Assembly: GCA_964462785.1 (NCBI GenBank)
Contig: CAYWZA010000008.1
Coordinates: forward strand, 1-40,375
Reading direction: 5' to 3'
Origin: JACQKA01 sp964462785
GTDB taxonomy: Bacteria > Patescibacteriota > Minisyncoccia > Phycocordibacterales > UBA2100
DNA length: 40,375 nucleotides
Each line of letters begins with the position of its first letter. Positions within the stretch are counted from its first letter, which is position 1. Below, piece after piece: positions 24,855-31,738 of this stretch. Position numbers and translations under genes: made by a program. The notes beneath the pieces were generated by a model. It had not been told where the DNA came from. It saw nothing but the letters and a program-made list of their open reading frames with translations, and made no database searches.

Positions 24855-25406
24855 GTGCGGAAGATTTTTTTTGCAGCTGTTGCTTTGCTCTCGTTTACTC
24901 CCTACGTACTCGAAGTAGATCAGACGTGGTACGAATCGCTTGAAGTGCGGGCGGATGTTGTATATGCAGCACCGTACGAAATTGCGCAGCCGATGCGCCT
25001 TGCCATCCCATCTATTAAGCTCGACTCACCGATCGAACACGTTGGACTCAATGAAAAAGGTGAGATGGATGTACCGAGTGGCACCACCAACACTGTCGGC
25101 TGGTATGGCGTCGTGCCGGGAGAGACCGGCAGCGCTGTCATGGATGCGCATGTGTATGCTGCATTTAAACAGCTTCATGAGGTGCGGGAGGGTGAAACGA
25201 TCTCCGTGGAAACTGATTCGGGTGCAGTGCTGCATTTTGTCGTCATGGATGTGGAGACGTACGCACTTGATGCGGTGCCGCGTGAGATGCTTTTTGCGCG
25301 CGCAGATGGCGCATGGCTCAACCTCATCACTTGTGCGGGAGCGTGGAACGCCGCACGCGATACCTACAATCAGCGCCTGATCGTATTTGCAAAACTTGCT
25401 AATTAG
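24855..25406 (+). CDS. Sortase B
   Basis: A 183-residue sortase starting at a GTG codon. An N-terminal helix (about 2-18) is followed by the domain MRLAIPSIKLDSPIEHVG. The catalytic triad is His in MDAHV (H99), Cys in LITCAG (C160) and Arg in YNQRLIVF (R174). It is divergent from the VPNTG-substrate/sortase operon, and its stop overlaps by a few bases the stop of the convergent DUF5666-like gene. With sortase A it shares the TNTVGWYG/ADVGWYKFG region. The letter B here only distinguishes the two. Promoter and start codon spacing support this start. Confidence 0.9.
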   Translation: MRKIFFAAVALLSFTPYVLEVDQTWYESLEVRADVVYAAPYEIAQPMRLAIPSIKLDSPIEHVGLNEKGEMDVPSGTTNTVGWYGVVPGETGSAVMDAHVYAAFKQLHEVREGETISVETDSGAVLHFVVMDVETYALDAVPREMLFARADGAWLNLITCAGAWNAARDTYNQRLIVFAKLAN

Positions 25407-26281
25407 AAATTGATGTCTCGCACTACTTCTGCATCAATTTCAGAGAAATTGGTCTTGCGAATAGCTCCGTAGAAACGCACGGTATCGCCTAACACAAAAC
25501 GAGATAAGCTTGTCGGCGCTTTTGCAGTATTGAGCACTGCCGCTTTTTCATTTAGGTATACGGTGTAATCAGTCGTGCCGACAGTGATCACCATCGTCGT
25601 CGGCAATACCGCGCTCGCTATGCTCTTGAGCGTTCCCTGAAAATTACGCGCAGTGAACATTGCTGCATCTTGATGCACTTCAAGTCGCGTCGCGGCAAGT
25701 GTGTTGTTTGTATAATTATATGTGCCTTGTGCTGCGAGAATTTTGTCCCCCACTGCCACATCGGCGAACAAAATCGTGCGCGCTCCTTTTTGGATTGTGG
25801 TTGTCGGAGAGACTGTTACCACCGTGTCTCCAAATCCCTTGTTGGGAAGTACAAAAGACGATTGCCCGCTATTGATACTCTTTACATTCCCCGAAATATT
25901 TTTGCCCTCTTTGAGCAGCGAGTGATCGCGAATAGCCGTTGCTTGGATGCTGATAGAGCCGTCAGCTCCAAGCAACTTCCCTTCAACATCTATAGTGTCT
26001 CCCTCCTGCAGATCAGCGACAGTGGCGAGTTCGCCATACGCTTTCTTAATGACAGTCGTGCTTTGTGTGACAACCACCAGTCGTGCGTATGAGCTCTCGC
26101 CCCACACCATGCGCGCAAAAAGGTTGCCGCCAGACTTCTGTTTGATGATGATATTGTTTGCGATCATCGTGCCATCGGGTCTGATGTGGAGCTCTGTGGG
26201 TGCCGCATATGCTGCAGACGATGCGCCGAATACAACAAGAAAAAGACCGGTAATAAGGGCTGTGTGGGATATGTTAACCAT
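25403..26281 (-). CDS. Secreted DUF5666-like repeat protein
   Basis: A 292-residue exported protein with a signal peptide ending at about residue 26 (AAYA/APTE). The rest looks like three or four small beta-barrel (OB-like) repeats: each has a phrase such as LQEGDTIDVEGKLLGADGSI, VAVGDKILAAQGTYN or FVLGDTVRFYGAIR. This pattern is that of DUF5666 domains, whose function is unknown. The ATG at 26281 is preferred over a TTG six bases upstream. TATAGT at 26291-26296 is nine bases before it. The gene lies beside the sortase cluster but has no sorting signal. Confidence 0.75.
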   Translation of the reverse strand: MVNISHTALITGLFLVVFGASSAAYAAPTELHIRPDGTMIANNIIIKQKSGGNLFARMVWGESSYARLVVVTQSTTVIKKAYGELATVADLQEGDTIDVEGKLLGADGSISIQATAIRDHSLLKEGKNISGNVKSINSGQSSFVLPNKGFGDTVVTVSPTTTIQKGARTILFADVAVGDKILAAQGTYNYTNNTLAATRLEVHQDAAMFTARNFQGTLKSIASAVLPTTMVITVGTTDYTVYLNEKAAVLNTAKAPTSLSRFVLGDTVRFYGAIRKTNFSEIDAEVVRDINF

Positions 26282-26319
26282 ATACAAAAAACTATACTCA
26301 GAAGTCGTTTAACGTCCAG

Positions 26320-27090
26320 CTATACCAGTGCGTTAGGATGTTTGGCGCTCCACGCATAGAGCGCAACACTTGCGGCGGCGGCGGCGTTGAGTGATTCACA
26401 GCGCGGCGACATCGGAATCGCGAGAAGGATATCGCAATGCTCTTTCGTCTTTTGGCGAATACCCTCCGATTCGTTTCCGATGACAATCACTGACGGCTTC
26501 GAGAAATCTTCGCCGGAAATCGACTCTCCCCCCTCACCTTCCAAACCGTATATCCAAAATCCGCGCTCCTTTAGATCGCGTAGTGTGCTGTTGACGTTCC
26601 CAATGGAAACCAGCGGCACGCGAAATGCCATGCCCGCTGATACTTTCACCACTGTGCCGGTGATAGGCGCTTGATTGTGCTGTGGAATTAAAACGCCGGA
26701 AATACCGAATGCCGCAGCGGAACGAATGATGGCGCCCACGTTGTGCGGATCCTGCAATTCATCAAGCAAAACAAAAGCGGTATCGGGGTGCACGGTGAGT
26801 TCCTTGATGAACGTGTCATACTGCCGCACCAAGCCCGTAAGCGTCATTTCAGCGATGATGCCCTGGTGTGTTGCGCCATGCTCCATCTCGCGCACTGATC
26901 CCTCTTTCAATTCTGCATGCGGAATAGCATTGCGTGTGATGCGTTCGCGGATTCCCTCGTCATCAAACTGCGGTGCCAGATACACCTTACGCACCGAGCG
27001 AGGCGCGTGCTCAAGAGCCTCAGCAACAGCGTGCTTGCCGTAAATGAAAATTTTGTCGGAAGTGCCCTTAGCCATATCTGAGAGCTTCAT
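26320..27090 (-). CDS. rlmB: TrmH/RlmB-type 23S rRNA 2'-O-ribose methyltransferase
   Basis: A 256-residue SPOUT-class SAM-dependent methyltransferase acting on ribosomal RNA. An N-terminal substrate-binding domain (FIYGKHAVAEALEHAPR onward) precedes the knot. The three SPOUT motifs are clear: LLDELQDPHNVGAIIRSAAA, VIVIGNESEGIR and IPMSPRCESLNAAAAASVAL. RlmB methylates G2251 in E. coli; related enzymes act on other sites, so the exact target is inferred. The gene is divergent from the methyltransferase at 27139. Confidence 0.92.
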   Translation of the reverse strand: MKLSDMAKGTSDKIFIYGKHAVAEALEHAPRSVRKVYLAPQFDDEGIRERITRNAIPHAELKEGSVREMEHGATHQGIIAEMTLTGLVRQYDTFIKELTVHPDTAFVLLDELQDPHNVGAIIRSAAAFGISGVLIPQHNQAPITGTVVKVSAGMAFRVPLVSIGNVNSTLRDLKERGFWIYGLEGEGGESISGEDFSKPSVIVIGNESEGIRQKTKEHCDILLAIPMSPRCESLNAAAAASVALYAWSAKHPNALV

Positions 27091-27138
27091 TAAAGCATGT
27101 TATGGACTTTTTGTACACACGTGTTTTAATTTGCATGT

Positions 27139-27855
27139 ATGAAGAAACGGAAGCACACAGGTGGCGGTGAACGCTTCTGGAACAAGGCATATGGTCGCAC
27201 GCACACCGCACACCTCAAGCTCTCAACAGAGCCGAGTGAGGATCTGCAAAAATTCCTCCGCTGGCTCGAGCGCGAGCATGGTCGCGCATATCTTAATCCA
27301 ATGACATCCACGCTCGACCTCGGCTGCGGCAACGGGCGCAATCTGCTTTATCTTGCGCGCACCTACGGCATGCGCGGTACCGGCTACGACATCTCGCGCG
27401 AAGCAATCAAACAAGCGAAAATATTTGGCGAGGGGTTGCCACTCACCTATGCAGTACGCTCGATTGGAGATCCGCTGCCAATTCCCGATGCGTCGCAGAC
27501 GCTCGTGCTCGATATGATGGCATCGCACTTCCTGCGCGAGAGCGAGCGCACAACACTGCGCAATGAAATTGCCCGTGTGCTGCGCCCCGATGGATGGCTC
27601 TTTTTCAAAACATTTCTACTCGATGAAGACGAGCACGCAAAGCGCCTTTTGCGCGATCATCCGGCGGATGAAGCAGGCTCGTACATCCATCCCGAAATCG
27701 GCACGATGGAGCACGTCTCAACTGAAGAAGAAATCGAGCGAGCGCTCGGTGAGCACTTCATCATTCACAAAATCAACACGTCGCATCGCCATCTGCGCCA
27801 CGGACGCGCCTTCAAGCGCCGCAGCATCTCGGTATTTGCGCAGAAGCGGTATTAG
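27139..27855 (+). CDS. Class I SAM-dependent methyltransferase
   Basis: A 238-residue Rossmann-fold methyltransferase. Motif I is STLDLGCGNGRN (57-68); GYDISREAI carries the acidic residue that binds the ribose of SAM. The region VLDMMASHFL and the later IARVLRPDGWLFFKTF match motifs IV-V. The N-terminal GGERFWNKAYGR fits methyltransferase families such as TehB/UbiE-like. The substrate is unknown. TTTAAT lies eight bases before the ATG. The convergent DUF1428 gene begins one base after its stop. Confidence 0.85.
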   Translation: MKKRKHTGGGERFWNKAYGRTHTAHLKLSTEPSEDLQKFLRWLEREHGRAYLNPMTSTLDLGCGNGRNLLYLARTYGMRGTGYDISREAIKQAKIFGEGLPLTYAVRSIGDPLPIPDASQTLVLDMMASHFLRESERTTLRNEIARVLRPDGWLFFKTFLLDEDEHAKRLLRDHPADEAGSYIHPEIGTMEHVSTEEEIERALGEHFIIHKINTSHRHLRHGRAFKRRSISVFAQKRY

Positions 27856-27856
27856 G

Positions 27857-28237
27857 TTAGGCGTCAACCTGCACCTCGAAGCCGCCGTAGGCGAATCGCT
27901 TCATATCGAACGGCATCGGTTTGTCTTTCCATGCCGGGTCACTCATCATCGGATCTTTCATCACCTTGGCGTTTACCTGATCGCGATGCTTGCGCGATTT
28001 GTACACAATGAACGAAAACCACACAGTGTCTCCGCTCTTCGCCTTTGCCATGTCATCGAATGTCCGCGCCTTCATGTCCCCCATCCCTTTCGGGTGTAGG
28101 TCGTTGCCCATGCACTCTTTGTAATCGAGCGCTCCGTGCTTCATCCAGATCTTCTTCCCCAGCTGTGCCATCTTCTTATATTCAGTTACTTTGTTCTTCG
28201 GCACCACGAGCACAAATCCATCAACATATTTTGCCAT
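27857..28237 (-). CDS. DUF1428 family protein
   Basis: A 126-residue soluble protein with the DUF1428 pattern: MAKYVDGFVLVVPKNKVTEY at the start, CMGNDL, a WFSFIVYKSRKHRDQVN segment and FDMKRFAYGGFEV near the end. The fold is ferredoxin-like (dimeric alpha-beta barrel). The biochemical role is unknown; homologues such as E. coli YbaA are uncharacterised. TAGTAT lies eight bases before the ATG, and a GATACTA/TAGTATC dyad (28249-28255 and 28279-28285) spans this promoter. Confidence 0.85.
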   Translation of the reverse strand: MAKYVDGFVLVVPKNKVTEYKKMAQLGKKIWMKHGALDYKECMGNDLHPKGMGDMKARTFDDMAKAKSGDTVWFSFIVYKSRKHRDQVNAKVMKDPMMSDPAWKDKPMPFDMKRFAYGGFEVQVDA

Positions 28238-28346
28238 ATTGTTTGATACTAAATTGATAACAGACCACCAGATCTACATAGTATCAGAGTGTGCGTGAAG
28301 ATTGCCTGTATGTGCCGGGGTCAGCGTCGCAAGCGGAAGTGCCCCC

Positions 28347-28682
28347 CTACGCCTGCCACAGAGCAACAACAGAATCACGAAAAAGAAAAATTAGGAACAC
28401 GAGCGCGATCGTGCCGGCGAGCGAATAGCGATGCAGATAACTCTCGAGATCGGGTTTCGCTCCGCGCACGAGCCACGTGGCTTCATCAATAAAAAGTGCA
28501 AGACCCACCGCATAGAGCGTGAGCGAATCGATAATGATCGCCGTGGGCACTGCCACCAATCCATACATATAGTGATGCAGCTGAAATCCCTTGATCTTCG
28601 GGCTCTTCGTCGGGCGAATATGCATAAAAACCCGCGTCGCCGCAATGGTAGACGCAAAGATCACAAAAAACGTATTCTCCAT
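28347..28682 (-). CDS. Small conserved-looking membrane protein
   Basis: A 111-residue protein with three hydrophobic helices. The first is at 2-20; the loop IRPTKSPKIKGFQLHHYMYG carries paired histidines; the second and third lie at about 42-65 and 86-105. FIDEATWLVRG sits between them. I do not recognise a characterised family, although the HHYMYG and FIDE elements look like functional polar residues in or near the membrane. TATACT lies six bases before the ATG, predicting a leaderless message. Confidence 0.65.
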   Translation of the reverse strand: MENTFFVIFASTIAATRVFMHIRPTKSPKIKGFQLHHYMYGLVAVPTAIIIDSLTLYAVGLALFIDEATWLVRGAKPDLESYLHRYSLAGTIALVFLIFLFRDSVVALWQA

Positions 28683-28702
28683 GTTTCTAGTATATCAAAT
28701 TC

Positions 28703-28737
28703 GCTAGCCAGCTATCGGGACGATGTGGAACTATTTA
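28703..28737. repeat. Dispersed repeat motif, copy A
   Basis: Diverged copy of a motif of about 33 bases with core GGGACGATG-TGGAACTATT. Copies B and C lie at 29525-29556 and 30947-30980. This one is upstream of the 28347-28682 gene. Confidence 0.5.
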
Positions 28738-28782
28738 GGCAAAGCGCGTACGTGGCGTCTGCCAATTACCTCTACTGAGCAA

Positions 28783-28811
28783 AAGAGCCGCTCCCCTGGG
28801 GAACGGCTCTT
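28783..28811 (-). terminator. Intrinsic terminator of the 59-residue gene
   Basis: AAGAGCCG and CGGCTCTT pair, extended by TCCCC/GGGGA. On the minus strand it is followed by TTTT. It lies about 50 bases after the stop at 28863. Confidence 0.8.
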
Positions 28812-28862
28812 GTTTCAAAACTCGAATGGTCTCAACTCAAAGTCGAGATCTTCAATGGGGCC

Positions 28863-29042
28863 TCAAAATCGAGGATGGCGAATCTCGACACGTGCCTGTC
28901 GTTGATTCAATAAAACTCCCCGACTGATTGTCAGGTACTCACCTTCAGGGCACCGGTCGCAAGCCGCGAGCATTTCTTCGGCAATTTTGCGAAATTCAGT
29001 TGGTGTAAATGAAATATCGCCAGAACCATCCCAACGAGCCAT
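28863..29042 (-). CDS. 59-residue hypothetical protein
   Basis: A short gene supported by a strong AGGAGGA ribosome site seven bases before the ATG and by the terminator at 28783-28811. The protein starts MARWDGSGDISFTPTEFRK and continues IAEEMLAACDRCPEGEYLT, ending with a basic, beta-like tail. The CDRC pair could bind metal. No family is recognised. Confidence 0.65.
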   Translation of the reverse strand: MARWDGSGDISFTPTEFRKIAEEMLAACDRCPEGEYLTISRGVLLNQRQARVEIRHPRF

Positions 29043-29129
29043 GCTCTGATCCTCCTGTGTCTAATTGGACTGTGTCACAAGCTTAAGCAAAAATCAAACT
29101 CGCTGTAATAGTTCAATAGTCTGGAACAC

Positions 29130-29480
29130 TTACATCTTCGGCATCGGCAAGCATTCCATGATCTCCACGCGATCACCAGGGAACATAGAAAAATGCGGGT
29201 GGTTCAAGAAAAGCTTTGCAGCTTCCTCATGCGATTCGGCTTCCACTATCGCATATCCGGACATCTCATTCTTTGTGTCTGAGATGCCGTTTTTATCAAC
29301 ACGCTTGGTCTTTCCCAGTGGCGCGCCGTTATCGACGATCACATCGTGGTGCTCGGTCCCCCACTTCATCCACGCCTCCATTCCCGCCTTCTCAAGCTCT
29401 GCTCTGTCGCTGCGTGCCTTCCACTCTTCCATCGCTTTGCTGTCCATCGTACCCAAGTACACTGCCATAAATTTTTTCAT
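29130..29480 (-). CDS. YCII-related domain protein
   Basis: A 116-residue soluble protein of the YCII-like type (ferredoxin-like fold). It starts MKKFMAVYLGTMDSKAMEEW and contains GYAIVEAESHEEAAKLFLN followed by HPHFSMFPGDRVEIMECLPM, the typical C-terminal part of the family. The function is unknown; some relatives act in small-molecule turnover. The start at 29480 is chosen over an upstream frame because a TTGTTA-N16-TATAAT promoter ends six bases before this ATG. Confidence 0.8.
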   Translation of the reverse strand: MKKFMAVYLGTMDSKAMEEWKARSDRAELEKAGMEAWMKWGTEHHDVIVDNGAPLGKTKRVDKNGISDTKNEMSGYAIVEAESHEEAAKLFLNHPHFSMFPGDRVEIMECLPMPKM

Positions 29481-29486
29481 ACGCGC

Positions 29487-29514
29487 ATTATATATGCGAG
29501 ATGTGAAGTAACAA
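29487..29514 (-). promoter_or_regulatory. Promoter of the YCII-like gene, predicted leaderless
   Basis: On the minus strand TTGTTA (29509-29514), 16 bases, perfect TATAAT (29487-29492), then six bases to the ATG at 29480. Confidence 0.7.
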
Positions 29515-29524
29515 GGAATGTTTC

Positions 29525-29556
29525 TGCTGGCTGTTTGGGACGATGCTGGGACTACT
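29525..29556. repeat. Dispersed repeat motif, copy B
   Basis: GCTGGCTGTTTGGGACGATG followed by CTGGGACTACTG. It is very similar to copy C at 30947-30980 and more distantly to copy A at 28703. It lies between the YCII-like promoter and the 29659 gene. Confidence 0.6.
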
Positions 29557-29658
29557 GTGTCACTTAAACTCACACCCGAAACAATGGTGCCATTTGCGCC
29601 AGGGTGCTTTTGGGGCGGCGCTGGAAAAATCTATTTGAAGCAGTATAGTTCTAATCAT

Positions 29659-30918
29659 ATGAATACAACAGCCAAAGGAGTTATTGGTATTGCAGCACTC
29701 GCAGCCGTCGTTGCGGGAATACTAGCCGGTCTCCAAGGATTTAAAGCAGAAGAGGTTGCGTGCGAAGCCATTGACGAGGCGCGCGCGAGCGTCCAAGCAA
29801 TGTATGATGCGGGAGTTTCTGCAAGCGTGCAGATCTTTGCCGAAGAAAGAGCCGCCGCTGAGGAGCGTCTCCATCGGTGTTTGAGCGCAGCGCCAGTGGA
29901 CCCCTGCGCGGATGCGCAAGCAGCCCGCGATGCAGCTGTCGCGAATTACAATGGAATCAAGTCCCCTGCAGACAATGCCCCCTATGCAGAGTTGCAGACG
30001 TACTTTGCAAAACGCGAGGAGGCGTATAACGCCTACAAAACCGCCCGAGACGCGCTGGCACAATGCCGTGCTGCAAACCCACCGAAGGCAGCTGACGTGC
30101 CGTACGAGCAGTCAGACACCAAGGCATGCTTCGATGCATATGATGCATCCATGGCAGCCACGCAAGACAAATTCACCCAAGACACTCAGACCTTGCGCGC
30201 CGCGCTCAATGCCGCACTCGCCGCACTCGACGCACGAGAAAAGGCCTGTCACCCTCCAACTGGCGGGGATCAGTTTACTGAAATTCCAGGCGGCGGTACT
30301 TCAGGAGGATCTCAGACAGACGGCGGCACCGGGAGCGCCCCGGTTGAAATCGCGAACTGCAAAATGCTCAGCACCGAATGGGATAGCGAATTGATGAGAC
30401 TCCGCGCACGTGCTGCGGCCATTCCGGGAGAAATTCAGGCAGTCCAAACCAGCATAGAAAACATTAACAAGCGCATGAGCCCGCTTCGACGCGATCTCGC
30501 GGAAGTGGATACGTGGATTCCGCCGGAAGTTACAAAAACGCAGTATGAAGGCGCCCTGAATGCACTTCGTGCGGAGCGCAAGGTAGCAATCGAGCAGTCA
30601 CTTGAGTTCTATAAGAACATGCTTGCGAAGAGACAAGCTGAGAAGTCTGCGCTTGAGCAGGAGCTTCGTGATGTAAACGCTCAAATCCGGGCACGCCTCG
30701 ACAAGATCCAGAAAGAGAACGAAGCTCGTCAGCGCGCCTTCCCCACCGCGCTCCATTTGGCAAAGCCTGATAAGTGCGCATACTACCACTGCCATGGCAT
30801 GCTCTGCGGCAAGTCCGATCCTGCCCCTAACGAATGCGGGCATGGCTCGACCGTCCAAACAGATGTCGATTGCAAGCAGTTCTTCAATGCGTACCTACAA
30901 GCAGCAGGAGTGTATTAA
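29659..30918 (+). CDS. Membrane-anchored coiled-coil protein of unknown function
   Basis: A 419-residue protein with an N-terminal membrane helix (about 7-27, GVIGIAALAAVVAGILAG), then an Ala/Glu-rich helical region with regularly placed cysteines (ACEAIDEARA, HRCLSAAPVDPCADAQAAR, AQCRAANPP, KACFDAYDAS). A Gly/Thr/Ser linker (GGGTSGGSQTDGGTGS) follows at about 210-228. A second coiled coil covers about 240-365, and the end is Cys/His-rich (CAYYHCHGMLCGKSDP). The protein is likely extracellular with disulfides. I start at MNTTAKGVIG; the open frame upstream includes repeat copy B and looks non-coding. TATAGT lies nine bases before the ATG. Confidence 0.72.
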   Translation: MNTTAKGVIGIAALAAVVAGILAGLQGFKAEEVACEAIDEARASVQAMYDAGVSASVQIFAEERAAAEERLHRCLSAAPVDPCADAQAARDAAVANYNGIKSPADNAPYAELQTYFAKREEAYNAYKTARDALAQCRAANPPKAADVPYEQSDTKACFDAYDASMAATQDKFTQDTQTLRAALNAALAALDAREKACHPPTGGDQFTEIPGGGTSGGSQTDGGTGSAPVEIANCKMLSTEWDSELMRLRARAAAIPGEIQAVQTSIENINKRMSPLRRDLAEVDTWIPPEVTKTQYEGALNALRAERKVAIEQSLEFYKNMLAKRQAEKSALEQELRDVNAQIRARLDKIQKENEARQRAFPTALHLAKPDKCAYYHCHGMLCGKSDPAPNECGHGSTVQTDVDCKQFFNAYLQAAGVY

Positions 30919-30946
30919 AAGTTCGCTGTAGTTGGACTTCTACCGA

Positions 30947-30980
30947 TTGCTGGCTGTCTGGGACGACGTTGGAACTATTC
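30947..30980. repeat. Dispersed repeat motif, copy C
   Basis: TTGCTGGCTGTCTGGGACGA followed by CGTTGGAACTATTC. It is the closest match to copy B. It contains the stop codon of the truncated minus-strand ORF at 30975-31124. Confidence 0.6.
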
Positions 30981-31124
30981 TGAGTACTTCTTCGTCAATT
31001 CTTCCAGTCTAAGCTTATCGGCAATTTTTAGACTATCGAGGAGCCAAAAAACTCCCGCATCCGCATCTCTCCCTACATGGTCCCAAGCTGTGTAAGCGCC
31101 ATCATGGCACTGACCCTCCCCCAT
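30975..31124 (-). pseudogene. Truncated gene remnant cut by an IS3-type end
   Basis: An open frame of 49 codons reads GQCHDGAYTAWDHVGRDADA, then GVFWLLDSLKIADKLRLEEL and a charged end before TAG. The body looks like the C-terminal part of a soluble protein. Its apparent first four or five codons lie in the IS-like end that begins at 31111, so the original 5' part has been lost. I do not recognise the family. It could instead be a real small gene using the ATG supplied by the IS end. Confidence 0.5.
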
Positions 31125-31150
31125 ATTTTTGAACACCAACCTTGTACATT
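31111..31150 (+). mobile_element. IS3-family-type left end (left island border)
   Basis: TGACCCTCCCCCAT followed by an A/T stretch and GAACACC matches the general form of IS3-family terminal repeats. It reads toward an OrfA-like start at 31178. The same sequence type recurs at 40322 in the same orientation (27 of 35 bases identical). Confidence 0.6.
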
Positions 31151-31177
31151 ACCAGCCTAGTGTACAGTACACGGCAT

Positions 31178-31732
31178 ATGAATAACGGCCGTCGCATCGC
31201 GCCCGATTTGAAGGCGCAAATTATCAACCGCATTAAGAACGAAGGTATCACCGTAGCAGCAGCAGCCAAAGATCACGGCATCCACGAGACCAACTCGCAA
31301 ATTTCCACCCTTACCGACCTGCGCATCCGCGGACTTATCGCCGATACCGAATTTATCGAAAGACGCACCGTCCTGCAAAGCAGCCTTAGCCGCCTGCAAC
31401 AAAGCCTTCAAACCGCCGACAGCAAGAATTCAATCGAACCCGAACAACTCCTCTTATTGTTTAGCAATAGAGCCATTTCCTGGTTCCGGAACGGCGACGA
31501 TGAGGCTCGCCGCATGCTCCTCGCTACCGTCTCATCGAACCTTTTTTTGAAGGATAAAAAACTTAGCATTCAAGCCAAAAAACCGTTCCAGAAGGTCGCG
31601 AAATTCGCGTGTTTGACTAGACAGCTGCAAGCCTTGGACGACATTAGAACTACCATCCTTGAGGGTTGGAAGTCCTATGAACTAGAAGCTGCTGTTAAAA
31701 TCATGATACAGGGCCAAATGGTTTCTGTCTAA
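31178..31732 (+). pseudogene. Chimera: IS3 OrfA-like N terminus joined to serine recombinase C terminus
   Basis: A 184-residue open frame. Residues 1-36 (RRIAPDLKAQIINRIKNEGI then TVAAAAKDHGIHE) look like the helix-turn-helix of an IS3-type OrfA. From about residue 37 the protein instead matches the C-terminal coiled coil of large serine recombinases: ISTLTDLRIRGLIADTEFIE, later SNRAISWFRNGDDEARRMLL and SNLFLKDKKLSIQAKKPF. The recombinase catalytic domain and zinc ribbon are absent, as is the IS3 integrase OrfB. The join occurs near base 31285 and keeps the frame. It is most likely an inactive fusion left by recombination. A TACAGT box nine bases before the ATG could still drive it. Confidence 0.7.
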
Positions 31733-31738
31733 AACCAA

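Noticed and set aside
29518..29658. Upstream extension of the coiled-coil membrane protein
   Set aside because: It would place 47 non-hydrophobic residues before the membrane helix and overlap repeat copy B; the ATG at 29659 directly precedes the signal anchor.
31142..31177. TTG start for the chimeric ORF, 12 codons upstream
   Set aside because: These codons fall inside the IS-type end and promoter-like bases; the ATG at 31178 begins the recognisable OrfA-like sequence.
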